The notes under the pieces: model-generated
Seen by the model: only the letters and a program-made list of their open reading frames with translations
Told to the model about the DNA's origin: nothing
The model's database searches: none
In this document: in pieces, positions 50,765-61,429 of the stretch
How positions within the stretch are numbered: position 1 is the first letter of the stretch
How the letters are laid out: every line of letters begins with the position of its first letter
Position numbers and translations under genes: made by a program
Source: Isochrysis galbana
Lineage: Eukaryota; Haptophyta; Isochrysidales; Isochrysidaceae
Assembly (NCBI GenBank): GCA_018136815.1
Contig: CM030935.1
Location: forward strand, 4,760,999 to 4,824,998
Direction of reading: 5' to 3'
DNA: 64,000 nt

Positions 50765-53431
50765 ATGGACTCCCTCCTCCCATCCCGCTCCTCCCTCCTC
50801 GAGCAGAAGCTTGCAGCCCTCTCCTTGACTTGTGAGAGTCTCGCTCTGTCCGACGCCGCTCACAGGAAAAGGCTCTCCTCTCAGCAGAGACGGCTGAGCG
50901 AGCTCTCCGAGAGAGCAGAGAGCCGAAGAGCCCTCGCTGCCGCTCTCGCCGCAGAGCTCATTTCCACTCCAGGGGGAGAGGAGAGGCTCGCGAGAGCGAG
51001 CGCGGCAGTTGGGGGAACGAGCGGAGCTGTTGGAGCAGCTGCAGCGCTACTCCGGCCGGAGCTGCTCACCGCGGCAGCCGGGGAAGCCGCCGCGGCCTCC
51101 AAGGATGCAGAGGCGGCGGGGGGCACGCTGGAGGGAGACGCGGCTCGCGCGGGCGCTGCTGGGGCGGAGGGTGCGGCGGTGCGGCGGCATTGGCCTCGCA
51201 GTCCGGGCTGCCTCGCCACTGAGGAGAGGGGGGCAGGCAGAGGAGCGGGGCACGAGGACCGTGGCGCTCCGAGCCGTGACGGCGAGGCTCATGCGGCGGA
51301 TACGACCGCAGAGTCCCACTGGATGGCGCGACTGGAGGCCGAGCTGGCGCCGAGGATCGAGGCGGAGGTGAGAGCGCGGCTCGAGGCTGAGATGGCTGCA
51401 AGGGTTGAGGCTGCGGTGGCGGCGAGGGTGGAGTCCGAGCTGGGCGCGCGCGTCGAGGCTGGTGTGGCGGCACGCGTGGAGGCCGAGCTGGCGGCGCGAG
51501 TCGAAGATGAGGTGGGGGTGAAACTCGAGTCGGCCGTGGCGGCGCGCGTCGAGGCTGAACTGCCTGCGAGGGTGGAGGCCGAGCTGGCTCCGCGGATCGA
51601 GGCTGGCGTGGCGGCGCGCATAGCGGTCGAGCTGCCGGCGAGAGTGGAGGCCGAGCTGAGCTCGCGCGTTGCCGCCGAGCTGCAGGCGAAGATGGAGGCT
51701 GAGCTCGCACTCCGGGTCGAGGCCGGCGTTGCGGCCCGTGTCGAGGCGGAGCTCCCGGCAAGAGTGGCGGGCGCGGTATCGGCCCGCATCGAGGCGGAAA
51801 TGCCGGCGAGGGTTGAGGCCGAGGCGGGGCGCCAAGTCCGGGTCGAAGTCGAGCGGGAGCGGGCTGCCGCTGCGGCGGCAATGGCGGCGGCCGAGGCGAG
51901 GCTGATGGCTGCATCCGCAGAGGCAAGGGCGGCACGAGAGCAGGCGGAAGCGAGAACTCATTGCTCCGCCCATCGGGTGGGGACGGTTGTCTATGGGGTT
52001 GCGCATGCCGTGGCCGAGCCCGCGTGTGACGGCGATGACGACGATGAAATCGTCGACGCCCACGACCCTAGCGCTGAAGCCCGCCATCGGGATGCGGCGG
52101 CGGCGGTCCCGCCCCGGCACGAGATGGGAGCGCTCGATCAGGCTGAGGCTCGGGCTCAGACCGCATCCGTGGTGCGGTCGGGGGAGTTGGACGGATGCGC
52201 GCGACTGGGTGCACGCTCCCCCAAGCCCAGATCGAGATCCGACGAGCTGGAGCGGAGGCACGCCGAGCTTGAGGCGTGGGCACTTGAGCTGAGGACGTGC
52301 GCATCGGACCTCGACAACAGGGCGCGCCGGCTCGACGTGGACTCCGCCGCGCTCGAGGCGCGAGCGCGTGAGCTTGACGCGAAGGAGCACGAGACGGGCT
52401 CCGGCCCGGCATGCGCGAGGCGTCAGGTGGAGGAACTCGAGGATGCACTCAGCGCTTCAAAGCGAGAGGCAGCCAATTGGACGGGGGAGAGGCAGCGGCT
52501 CATGCTTGCGATGGGCGGGATAGAGCACACCGTGTGCGCAATCCTCGGCGCCGAGCTGCGGGAGTGCGAAGACAGCTTGCGAGACGGCCGCAGCGCCACG
52601 GCTGCAAAGGTTGCGGCAGTCGAGGCTGCGCTGGCCGCAGAGCGTGCCGCTCATGCGGCCGCGCGCGCCTCCTTTGGCGAGGCGATCGCCGCAGAGCGCG
52701 AGGAGAGGCAGATGGAGCTCGCAGGCGCCGAGGCCCTCTTCTCGGAGCGCCTGGCGGCACAGCGTCTGCAGCACGAGGTGGCCTTGCAAAAGAAGGGTGC
52801 CGCGATGCAGGCGCTCTGGGAGCGGCAGACGACGGCGTTGAAGGAGAAGGAGGAGGAGCAGCGTCGGACCATCAGCGCGCTCAAGCAGGAGATGTGGGCC
52901 GCCCAGACGCGCGCACTCCACGAGAAGGACGAGGAGATGGCTCGTGTGCTGAGGGAGGCGAGACGCGACCACGAGGAGGAGCTTGCGAGGATCAAGGGCA
53001 GCACCATGGCGCCAGGCGCTCTCTTCAACGACGCTGCCCTGTCGCAGTCGCCACATCGGGCGCAAGCTGGCCCCCCGCCACCTCCCCCGGTGCGGGAGCC
53101 GTCGTCGCCGCCTTCTCCGACGAGGCTTGCCTCGGCCGCGATGAGAAGTACGCCCGTGCTCGTCGAAGATGAACATCCGTCCGGCAAGGATGAGGAACGG
53201 TGGCGTCGGGAGCAGGCCGACAAACAAATGGAGAGAGAATTTGAGGAGATGCAGCGGCGCGAACTCGAGGAGGAGCTCCACTCGCTGCAGTTGCACCGGG
53301 CCGTACCGACAGTCGCGAGCCCAGTGGCTCTGTCGGCACCCCTTTCCACTGCGTTGCCTCCGCCGCCCGATCCGCCGTTTTGGGAGCACGTCGAAGTGGA
53401 GGGTCTACCGCCCGGGGTCGTGGACGACTGA
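50765..53431 (+). CDS. Large coiled-coil protein with an octad repeat array
   Basis: Single exon, 888 residues from MDSLLPSRSSLLEQKLAALS. The start is chosen because the frame upstream is GA-repeat translation. Residues ~190-365 are about 21 tandem 8-residue units of the form A-R-V-E-A-E-L-P or A-R-V-E-A-G-V-A, each a 24-bp DNA unit. A predicted coiled coil follows (LERRHAELEAWALELRTCAS, ERLAAQRLQHEVALQKKGA, ALKEKEEEQRRTISALKQEM). The tail is Pro-rich (PPPPPPVREPSSPPSPT), then another Glu/Arg helix and a Pro-rich end. No motor or enzyme domain. A structural or cytoskeletal role (for example basal-body or scaffold) is possible but is inference. Confidence 0.75.
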   Translation: MDSLLPSRSSLLEQKLAALSLTCESLALSDAAHRKRLSSQQRRLSELSERAESRRALAAALAAELISTPGGEERLARASAAVGGTSGAVGAAAALLRPELLTAAAGEAAAASKDAEAAGGTLEGDAARAGAAGAEGAAVRRHWPRSPGCLATEERGAGRGAGHEDRGAPSRDGEAHAADTTAESHWMARLEAELAPRIEAEVRARLEAEMAARVEAAVAARVESELGARVEAGVAARVEAELAARVEDEVGVKLESAVAARVEAELPARVEAELAPRIEAGVAARIAVELPARVEAELSSRVAAELQAKMEAELALRVEAGVAARVEAELPARVAGAVSARIEAEMPARVEAEAGRQVRVEVERERAAAAAAMAAAEARLMAASAEARAAREQAEARTHCSAHRVGTVVYGVAHAVAEPACDGDDDDEIVDAHDPSAEARHRDAAAAVPPRHEMGALDQAEARAQTASVVRSGELDGCARLGARSPKPRSRSDELERRHAELEAWALELRTCASDLDNRARRLDVDSAALEARARELDAKEHETGSGPACARRQVEELEDALSASKREAANWTGERQRLMLAMGGIEHTVCAILGAELRECEDSLRDGRSATAAKVAAVEAALAAERAAHAAARASFGEAIAAEREERQMELAGAEALFSERLAAQRLQHEVALQKKGAAMQALWERQTTALKEKEEEQRRTISALKQEMWAAQTRALHEKDEEMARVLREARRDHEEELARIKGSTMAPGALFNDAALSQSPHRAQAGPPPPPPVREPSSPPSPTRLASAAMRSTPVLVEDEHPSGKDEERWRREQADKQMEREFEEMQRRELEEELHSLQLHRAVPTVASPVALSAPLSTALPPPPDPPFWEHVEVEGLPPGVVDD

Positions 53432-54168
53432 TTGGGGGCGTGAGTTCAGCCGGCCGGCCAAACCGGCGCCATAAGTATCTGTGTTGTTCTCGTCGAGCTC
53501 TTAGCCTTCGGTTGTAGTCACACGATGATGGCATTGGTGGGAAACGCCCTTCGTTTCAGTCTCAACCAGGCGGTAGGGTGGAGGGTATGCCTCTTTTGCT
53601 GTGTGTTCTCCCTTGTGCGGGCTGTATTGAAGGCCGATCACGACACGCCTATGTTCTACACCATTCCTGTGCACGGTACAGCCGCCGTACAAACGCGGCA
53701 TACTCTCAGCCCGCAGCGATGTCCGCTGCTTGCCTCATTTGATGTAGGCGCCGACGCGATGGCTACCACGCTGATGTTGACGCGCTTGACTGCACTCTTG
53801 TGCTTGTGCTATCATACGCGCGCTATCTAACGCCAACACGCTCTCTATGGCGTGGCCGCGGCCCGCGCCCTCGTAGTCTATTGTCAACGCATGCTCAAGC
53901 TGCACGCGACCGAACGGCGACCGTGCGCGGCTAGTCTGGCCGGTAAGTGGTAAGTGGCTGATGAAGGTCTAGGTATAAAGAGGCGCTGAACACTATGACA
54001 TGTTGCTCGACACATGGCTATTGCTTGCCTGATGTTGTCGTGGATGATGCCCATGCCCTTGTGGCACATACTTATGGAGCCGCGCGGCCACATGCATATT
54101 TACTATCGCTGATTAGTAATAGTAATAGTAAAGCTTATTGCGTAGCTATTATTAGCTAGTGTAGTGCA
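53432..54168. other. Spacer, no supported feature
   Basis: Downstream flank of the coiled-coil gene. TAGTAATAG repeats near 54110-54132. No gene. Confidence 0.45.
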
Positions 54169-54494
54169 CAACTATTGTTATCATTTGCAAGCGATGGAGC
54201 TCGCCGACCGCTCCCCTCTCCCAGCCCACTGCAGCCACGACGCCCCAACGGAGCCGCCGCCGGAGCCGAAGCGCTCGTAGGCCACAACCAGCAACCCCTC
54301 CGTACAACGAAGTCGACATGCCGCCTCCGCACTCGCCTCCCCAACCCCAACAGCCACACAGGCAGGGCCCAAGGAACAAGCAAACATCTGCTCTCTGCTC
54401 CCCTCTAGACAATAGAGTCAGATTCAGACCCCCGTACCCCCGTCTCCTGCTCCGGTGCCATGCCACCAACTCAAGAACTCTAAAGGACTCCCCA
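54169..54494 (+). pseudogene. Decayed LINE head with ORF1 start
   Basis: CAACTATTGTTATCATTTGC, then AAGCG, ATG and hairpin GGAGC ... GCTCC. This is related to the head at 62671, but hairpin 1 is broken by substitutions. The frame M-E-L-A-D-R-S-P-L-P-A-H resembles M-E-R-A-P-P-A-P-L-S-Q and is then frameshifted. The element is interrupted at 54494 by the LINE derivative 54495-55362 and continues after 55378. Confidence 0.65.
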
Positions 54495-55362
54495 CAACTA
54501 AGTTTATAGCCTTGGTTGACCCATGGCGGGGCACGAGCCCCCCCCTCTCTCCACTCCTCCCCTGCCATGGGGGAGGAACCACCCACTCTCCTGGCACGCC
54601 TGATGGCCTGCCAGGAGCACACTGACATGCTGACCCATCCCTCTCCGCACAGGCATGCCTGAATCGCACGCCCTGGCCTGTCGTGGCCAGCCAATCCCTC
54701 TGACCAACCCCTCCTCCCCCTGGGCCCCCCTATCAGGACCCCCCAGCCAGCTCCAGTCGACTGGCAGGGGCTCGAGAGCCAGCGAGGGAGAGGCAGGAGG
54801 GGCCAGGGCCATGCCCCAGCCTCACCTGCCCCCTGAGCTGCGCTCCAAGGCCCCTGCCGGCCTCCTGGGGACCTGAAGAGGGGCCGCAGGCGCGCGCCAT
54901 GGCCAGAGCCGCAGGGAAGAGAGGAGGAAGAGGGAAGAGGGAGGGGAGGGGGGAGTGGCAGCTCTCCCCTCCGGCGTTTACGTGTCTTCTCGCCCCGTTT
55001 GGGTAAGAGAAGACGGGGGCGCCAGAGCCAGGAGGGAAGGACCGCGGCTCGCCGCGGCCACTCGCTTAGGCGAGGAGTGATTAGCGCTTCTGGGCTCCCT
55101 TTCACGAGTGCCCCCCCCCCCTGCGTTGTTTTTACCCGAAAGGGGTTTTCCCCCAGCGTGGACTCGAGGAGAGGACGTGCTGGGGTGCGCAGGGTCGGTG
55201 CGTGCACTGGGGGGAGGACAAATATCGAGGGGAGGGGGCAGTGCCCCCTCCCCCCGGTAGCACTCGGACACCTGGCTCGTCAGGCATGGCGGGATTCCGG
55301 GACGGAAAAGTTGTGTCCAATTAGCTGGTGGGGTTGGCTAGGATATAACATTAATTAGTTTG
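54495..55362 (+). mobile_element. LINE-B full-length short element with target duplication
   Basis: 868 bp flanked by TCTAAAGGACTCCCCA at 54479-54494 and 55363-55378. Head: hairpin CAACTAAG ... CTTGGTTG, ACCC, ATG, then a hairpin GGGGC-ACGA-GCCCC a few bases on. The first ~350 bp resemble type 1 (31884). The second half and the 3' end (GGTTGGCTAGGATATAAC) are the LINE-B type seen at 44936 and 24455. This copy is thus a natural link between a type 1 head and a LINE-B tail. No conserved protein. Confidence 0.88.
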
Positions 55363-55378
55363 TCTAAAGGACTCCCCA

Positions 55379-56350
55379 TGGTGGGTGACAGCTCTGCTAT
55401 CACTATCAACCCCGCATGCGGAGGCAACTCGCAACTCTTGCACAGTCAGCAGTCAGTGCACCCCCAACCAAGCCTAGAGCTGACCATTATAATGAGCCCA
55501 CCTTTTGGAAAAGGGTATTACTAGCGTCGCGATAGGTTGGTACGTAAGTGCCACGCCTTTCGCGTAACTCATTAATGAGGTTGTTAACAACCTGCCCCTA
55601 TCCCCAAAAATAGAACTGGAGCCAAACAGCACAAGACCGTGTTCCCTTTGCCGATTTCCAGCGGATGGCCCCCGCCCGCCCGCAAGCGACCCGCGGGTGA
55701 TCTGTTTGAAGTGGAGATGCGTATCGCGCCTCGTCACCATCGGGGAGGTGTATAGTTTCGCTCCCGGAGGGGATGTGAACTAGTAGAAATAGTAGGTATC
55801 TTCAAGAGTTCTTTTCAATCATCAATGATCGTCGATATTACCGTTTATCGCAACCTTCATGAGCATATAGACAAAGTACACCCCATGCTGCAACCGCCAA
55901 AAAGGCCTTGTCGCCCTCTGCCCCCACCCCCTCTCTTACCACACTTCTTAGGTGGTCGTTCAACGTGGCAAATAGATGCATAAATGAGGCATGAACGGTG
56001 ACAAGCAAAGAAGCGAGGCGCGAGGTGAGGGAGGCATTCACCTCATCGCGTGTAAGTGCAGTGCACGCGCGCGGGCGATGAAGGGCGGCAGCTTCCCCGG
56101 CTATCATGTCCAGCTAGGCTTGTGCAGAGCCGGCTTGGCATTCACCCTCACCGTCCTCCCTCCAACGCAGCGGGCATGCCGCAAGCATGGACAGTGCATG
56201 AGGGGTCAGACAGCTTGTGTGTGCGGATGTCCCCGCTGCGGAGGCCCGGCTGCGCCGATGAGGGAGGTGTGCCATGGACCGCTCGCGCACGCCGGGCCGA
56301 GGTTTCATGCGCCCGCACCCAGCGCGCGTCCGAGACGAGGTGGCACATCT
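55379..56350. other. Spacer with a small repeated foldback
   Basis: The phrase CTAGAGCTGACCATTATAAT near 55486 is related to 25666-25730. No gene is supported up to the DUG3 stop codon. Confidence 0.4.
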
Positions 56351-59300
56351 TCAGCCGTCGCGCCGGCCGTCCAAAGACATGTCCGGGATGGGATTGCTGC
56401 GCGGCTTGCCCGCCGCCGCTGCCGCCACACTCCGTGGTGACGACGGGCCGGTGATCGGGGCGCCGTTGCACAAGAGCTTCAGCACGGACTGCTGGCGCCA
56501 CTTGGGTGTAGCTGCACCGGCGGCGGAGGCGAGGAAGGACTCCAGCCGCCCCTCGTGCAGAGGAAAGACCGAGACGCGCTCGTCGTCCATGTCGCTCGAG
56601 TAGCCATCGACAGAGTGCGTGCAGGCGTCGCCTGCGGCGGCAACTTGGCCAGTAGTGGCCGAGGCGGTTGCGGCCCCGCTGGACGTGGTCCCCTCCAAGG
56701 GGCCGGCGTCGGGCGGCCCACCTCCTGCGTGTGGTGGCGTGTCGTCGAGATACTGCAGGCGATCGCTGGTCCGGGCGCCAGTCTGTGAGGCAGGCGGCCG
56801 CAACGGCAGGCGTGCCGCTCCCCCACCGGACGCGCCCATGCTCACTGGCAATGGCAGCTTGGTCACCAGTTCGCGCGTGCTCCTGGCGCTCCGCGATTGG
56901 CCTTGCTCTTCGCCATGTGCGTTGCCGGTCGCGTCGGTGGGCCTATCGGCGGCATGGTGACGCAGGCAGAGCGGCGAGCGGCGGCATCCCGCGGCGCGAG
57001 ATGCGGCCGCTGCCCCCGTCAAGGCGCCGGCGTCATCGCCTGGCCTTGGAGCCCTAGCTGGCGCGTCCAGCCGGAAGTGGCGGAGGGCAGGCGACGAGAC
57101 CCCCTCCGCCCGAGGCGTCGCGGCTAGACTGGAGGGCGTGGGTGGCGGCGCCGAGGCGGGCGCGCGGTGGCTCACGACCTCTCCCGGCGAAGCCTCCGCC
57201 TGCGCCCTGGCGTCGGCCATTGACCGTGCGGCGACCTCCGCCTGGGCCATCGCCACACCCATTGCCTCGCCGATTGCCTCGGCCGCCTCCTCCGCGGCCG
57301 CTTGCGCGCCGGTCGCGGCGTTTCCACCTGCCACAGTCCATTGGGTAGGGCGGGCTGCCACGTCGGCCGCCGCCGTCACGCTGCCGGTCCTCTCGCCCTC
57401 GCCGGCCTCGCCGTGCGCCGCCGCGCACTTGAGCTTCCTCAGCGCGCGCGCGACCGCGTCCTTGCACAGGGGCGTCGCAAGCGGCAGCGCGTGCAACGCT
57501 GCCATCCACCCTTCCTCCTCCTCGTCCGCTCCCGCCTCGGAGCTGGCGCCGACGCTGCCGGAGGAGTGGCCCTTGGGGCAGCCGTCCAACGGGTGGGTGC
57601 CCACCGAACCCGCTCGACCGTCGGCGAAGCCGCTAATCGTCCGCGCTGCGAGCGCCGCGAGTTCAAGCGTTCGCGTTGCCTTGGGCGAGAGCCCGGCGTC
57701 CAGCAGGGCGAGCGGGTCGGTCAGGCTGTCGTGCGAGGGGCCGCTCGGCAGCCGCGTGGTGGAGCTCGAAGTGGAGACGTTGCCGCTCCCTGCGCCGCGC
57801 AGGCCCGTGCCGGCCTCGTAGGTGAGCATGCTGTTCTCGTGGATCAGGTGCCAGTTGGCAATGTCGGTGGTGAGCGGCTCCGAGGCGCAGATGAAGGCTG
57901 CGCGGTTGCCCAACTTGGTCGAGGGCTGGCGCGCGTCGGATGCGCCTTGTCTCGCTCCGCCGCAGCCACCCGCGGACGCCGAGGTCAGCGGTTTCATCGC
58001 GGTCGCTCCGTGCCCGGGCGCGAGCCTGCCGGCCGGGCAGCCGCGCAGGTGCTGGCGCAGCGCGGCAGGCTCGGCAAAGGCGTAGTACAGGGAGGGCGCC
58101 GGGATTATGGGCGCCTTATCGCAGTAGCGGGTCACCACGACGGTTTGCCTGAGGGCACGCGGAGCGCGCGGTGAGGGGTGAGCGCGAGGGCCGCGCCAAG
58201 GTGCGAGGACCGCGCGGCGCGACACGCGCTCACCCGTCGGTCAGCGCAAAGTTGAAGGTCGAGTAGCCGGTCGTGATGCCGGCATCGGCGAGGAAGTGGC
58301 GGACCGCGGCGATGGTGCCCAGCATCGCCTCCTGCGGGAGGGGGCCGGCGCGGCAGCGCGGTCAGTGAGCGCGGCCGTAGGCCGGCGGGCGGCGCAGCGT
58401 GGCGCGAGCCGTGGCCCCACTCGGCCCCGCCGGCGCACCTGCAGCAGCTTGGGCTCGATCGGTCCGCCGTGCGCCAGTTCGCTCGGGTCAATCAGGGAGA
58501 GCAGCAGCGCAAAGCACGCCTCGGAGTCGGTCGTCCCCTCGCACCACTCGTAGACGTCGTCGCGCAGCACGGAGAAGAGGCGCCGCTTGATCCGGTGGAA
58601 CTGCTCGATGTGCCCATTATGCTGGAAGAGCAGCCGGCCGAAGCGAAAGGGGTGGCAGTTTTGCTCCGATATGACGGATGTCTCGGACGCCGCGCGCACG
58701 TGTGCAAAGATGCACCTGTGAGGGCAGAGGCGTGCGGCAAGCGGCGCTCGGCGCGGCCAAGCTCGGGTGCACAACACGCTTCTCTCTCCCTCCCGCCCCG
58801 TTCCCCTCCCTTGCGCCTCCGTCTGCCCACCGCCCGCTCTGCTCTCCCGTGTCGAATCAGCGTCACGCAATATTTCTCTCTGCCCGCCTCGATCCATCGC
58901 CGCCTCCCCTCCCCCTCCTTCTCGTCCTCCTCAACAGCCGCCCACCGCAATCCCCTCCCCCCTCCCTCCCCCCTCCTCCTCCCCCCCTCCAACACATACA
59001 CACACACACAAACACACAAACACACTTGCTCTCTCACTTGGACTCGATCGTCCTCGAGAGCTCTCTCAGGTTCCGGTTGTTCCACGCGGCGGTCGTAGAG
59101 CGGAAGATGGCGGCGCGTGCGCACGGTGCGTACCATCCGACGCCAAACCCGTCTGCGTTGAGAGTCATGTTGTTCTTGCCCGGGCACTCTGGGTGGAATC
59201 CCCCATTAAAAGACTGGTGGATGAGAGAGTTTGTGGGCCAGAAGAGGAGAGTCTCTAGGGGAATGGGGTCTGGGCCACACCAGACGAGCCAGCGGCACAT
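56351..59300 (-). CDS. DUG3: DUG3-type class II glutamine amidotransferase with long C-terminal extension, four exons
   Basis: Glutamine-amidotransferase-fold hydrolase related to yeast Dug3, which takes part in glutathione degradation with Dug2. Exons on the - strand are 59300-59038, 58715-58439, 58331-58234 and 58148-56351; GT-AG, in frame, 811 residues. The start MCRWLVWCGP exposes Cys2, the Ntn nucleophile. NSLIHQSFNG, NADGFGVGWYAP, QNCHPFRFGRLLFQHNGHIE, DDVYEWCEGTTDSEACFALL, TGYSTFNFALTDG and FICASEPLTTDIANWHLIHE, then NSML, are family landmarks in order. Typical members end near here (about 360 residues). The remaining ~450-500 residues are Ala/Gly/Ser-rich with no known domain, all in the last exon. 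The second intron is only 107 bp; the first holds CA repeats. The catalytic set appears intact. Confidence 0.9.
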
Positions 59301-59329
59301 AGGGAGAGGGAGGGAGAGAGGGAGAGGGA

Positions 59330-59526
59330 GGGAGAGGGCACCCCCTACTCTCGGGATCGGCCTACTGTGGCTGCCCGAATTCCCTCTCTTGTGCCCCTTC
59401 TTTCCCGCCCTTCCCCTTACCTCCCCCCCCCCTCTCTTCTCTCTCTTTCTCTTCTCTCTCTCCCTCTCTCTTCTCTCTCTTTCTCCCTTCCTCTCTCTCC
59501 CTCCCTCTCCCTCCCTCCCTCCCTCC

Positions 59527-59588
<62 letters not shown>

Positions 59589-59640
59589 TCTCTCTCTCCC
59601 CCTTCTCTTCTCCTTCTCCCTCTCCCTCTCGCCCATCTAG
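59330..59640. repeat. GA/CT microsatellite upstream of DUG3
   Basis: CT-rich (+ strand) tract with a pure run at about 59535-59583, upstream of the DUG3 ATG on the other strand. Another CA-repeat stretch is at 58997-59025, inside intron 1. Confidence 0.9.
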
Positions 59641-59971
59641 AGATCTAGAAGCAATCCTTCACATGAAAAAGGAACCAAAGTGACGGGTTGGCTGAGAAGA
59701 TGAGGAGTCCCTTACTTTAGTAGTAGCTTAGTAGTAAAGTAGGTACTCTAGTACCTAGCCACATCCACACAGTAGAGAGTAGAGCTCTACTCTACGAGTA
59801 GAGTATTCACACCGGAAGAGCCGTGAAAAATCCACTAGCAACCGCGCACACGCCCCCATCGCCATCCATGGGAAAAAGGGCCTCCGTTCGTTGCTCGTTG
59901 CCGAGGAGGAGGGCTACTACGGTCCTACAGCACCAGGATTCAATAAATAGGGGCAAGAAGCAAGAAGCAAG
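59641..59971. other. Spacer, no supported feature
   Basis: Contains short palindromic words (TAGAGCTCTA, TACTCTAGTACCTA). No gene. Confidence 0.4.
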
Positions 59972-61429
59972 AAAAAAAATCTTCTTAAAATTCCCCGCTA
60001 CGTGTGCGGCGTGAGGCAGAGTGCTATTGAACCTCCCTACTACCCAACCTTAACCCCCATCAACCCCCTCCCCCTTCCCCAGTTCTCTCTCTAGCGGAGA
60101 AGCCGGTTCCGGGGAGGCCGCGCGCGCTGCTTCGGCCAAGAGTCGGAGAGAAGGGGGCGGGAGACGGTGGCTCTTTCTTTGTTCCGACTCGGGCACGTAT
60201 TTCCTTTCCTCATATCTCGTGGGATCCATCTTGTTCCTTGACATAGGCCGTGTTGCTTACGAAAGAGGTTTAGCTACCCTAAGTAATGTTTCGAATGTCC
60301 AGACCTCTCGCCTCTCGCCGCCTGCAAGAGGTCCTCCGATGTTTCTAGGTTAAAATCTTTGTCCACCGTGTAGAGAGGGTTTATCATTTTCCGAATATGT
60401 TTATTACTCGGGGCGTGTAGCCCCATATTCTCTCGTTGTTTTTTTAACCTTTGAAAGAAACCAACTTTTGCCGTTGCTAATAGGTGGTATCTCGTAAGGA
60501 TCGCTCTTAAGATTGTCCTGGCGGACCTACCGTCCGCATTGCCATATTGAATGTTGTAAAAGTCCGTCAGGATGTACCTCCATGCCAGGATACCCAAGTA
60601 TCCCGAGGAGGGGTGAGGCCTATCTACTTGGTAGCAAAAGAGTCGTTGGGCTACTTCGGAGCCCGGCCTAAGATTAATCCCTATAAGACCCTCTATGAAG
60701 TCGAAGACAGGCTCCGTCGCGATGCATACATACGGCTAAATGCGTGGAGCGTGGAGCTTTCGGGGGCTATACCGCAAAAGCGGCATGTCGGATCGTCCGC
60801 GAATCTGTTCGCCGTGGCTATTCTCCTATATAGAATGTGTTTGAAGTGCATGTACGAGTCCCTCGGAGTCAGAAAGTTGTACTTGTACAGCTGCGAAATT
60901 TGCTTCCATTTTCCTGAGAGGGCCGGTAATCTTCTTTCCCATCGCAGCGTGGATTTCTGTTTTTTCGTTTTCCTCATCGCGAGGAACGCCTTAGTGAGCA
61001 CCTTGACATTGATGTCTTCTAGCGTCTTACGAGCGTCTTTAAGCGTATACTCTTGCGGTATCGGGTAGGCCGTCTCGGCCGGTCCGTCATATGCACGACC
61101 CCATTTCAGCGGAGTGTATAGCTCGTCCGGTACTGACCGCGGGTTGACCCGCTCGTGGATATGGGGCTCTCCCATTACGTTCAGCTTTACCGCGTGATAG
61201 TTGCCACTCCGGCGCAGATAGTAGTTGTGTTCATTGTCCACAAGTATTTCGCCTAAGTCGTGTGCGTCCGGATCCTCCTGGGGGGCTAACTCGTGCTCCT
61301 CCGGAGCCGGGGGAGAAGATACCACTTTCTTTTTCAAAAGATCTATATAGTTGGTGGTGGCTTCTGCCATTCTTAATCTCGCCCATTCCGCAATCTTTTG
61401 CCACGACTTTAGAAAGGGGCCTATCGATA

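Noticed and set aside
51047..52390. 447-codon - strand frame opposite the coiled-coil gene
   Set aside because: Antisense shadow of the 24-bp tandem repeat array.
54152..55207. 351-codon - strand frame
   Set aside because: Spans the 54495-55362 insertion and the decayed LINE head on the opposite strand; composition only.
56897..58174. Large + strand frames opposite DUG3
   Set aside because: They are antisense shadows of a GC-rich coding exon. The - strand has the family motifs and consistent splicing.
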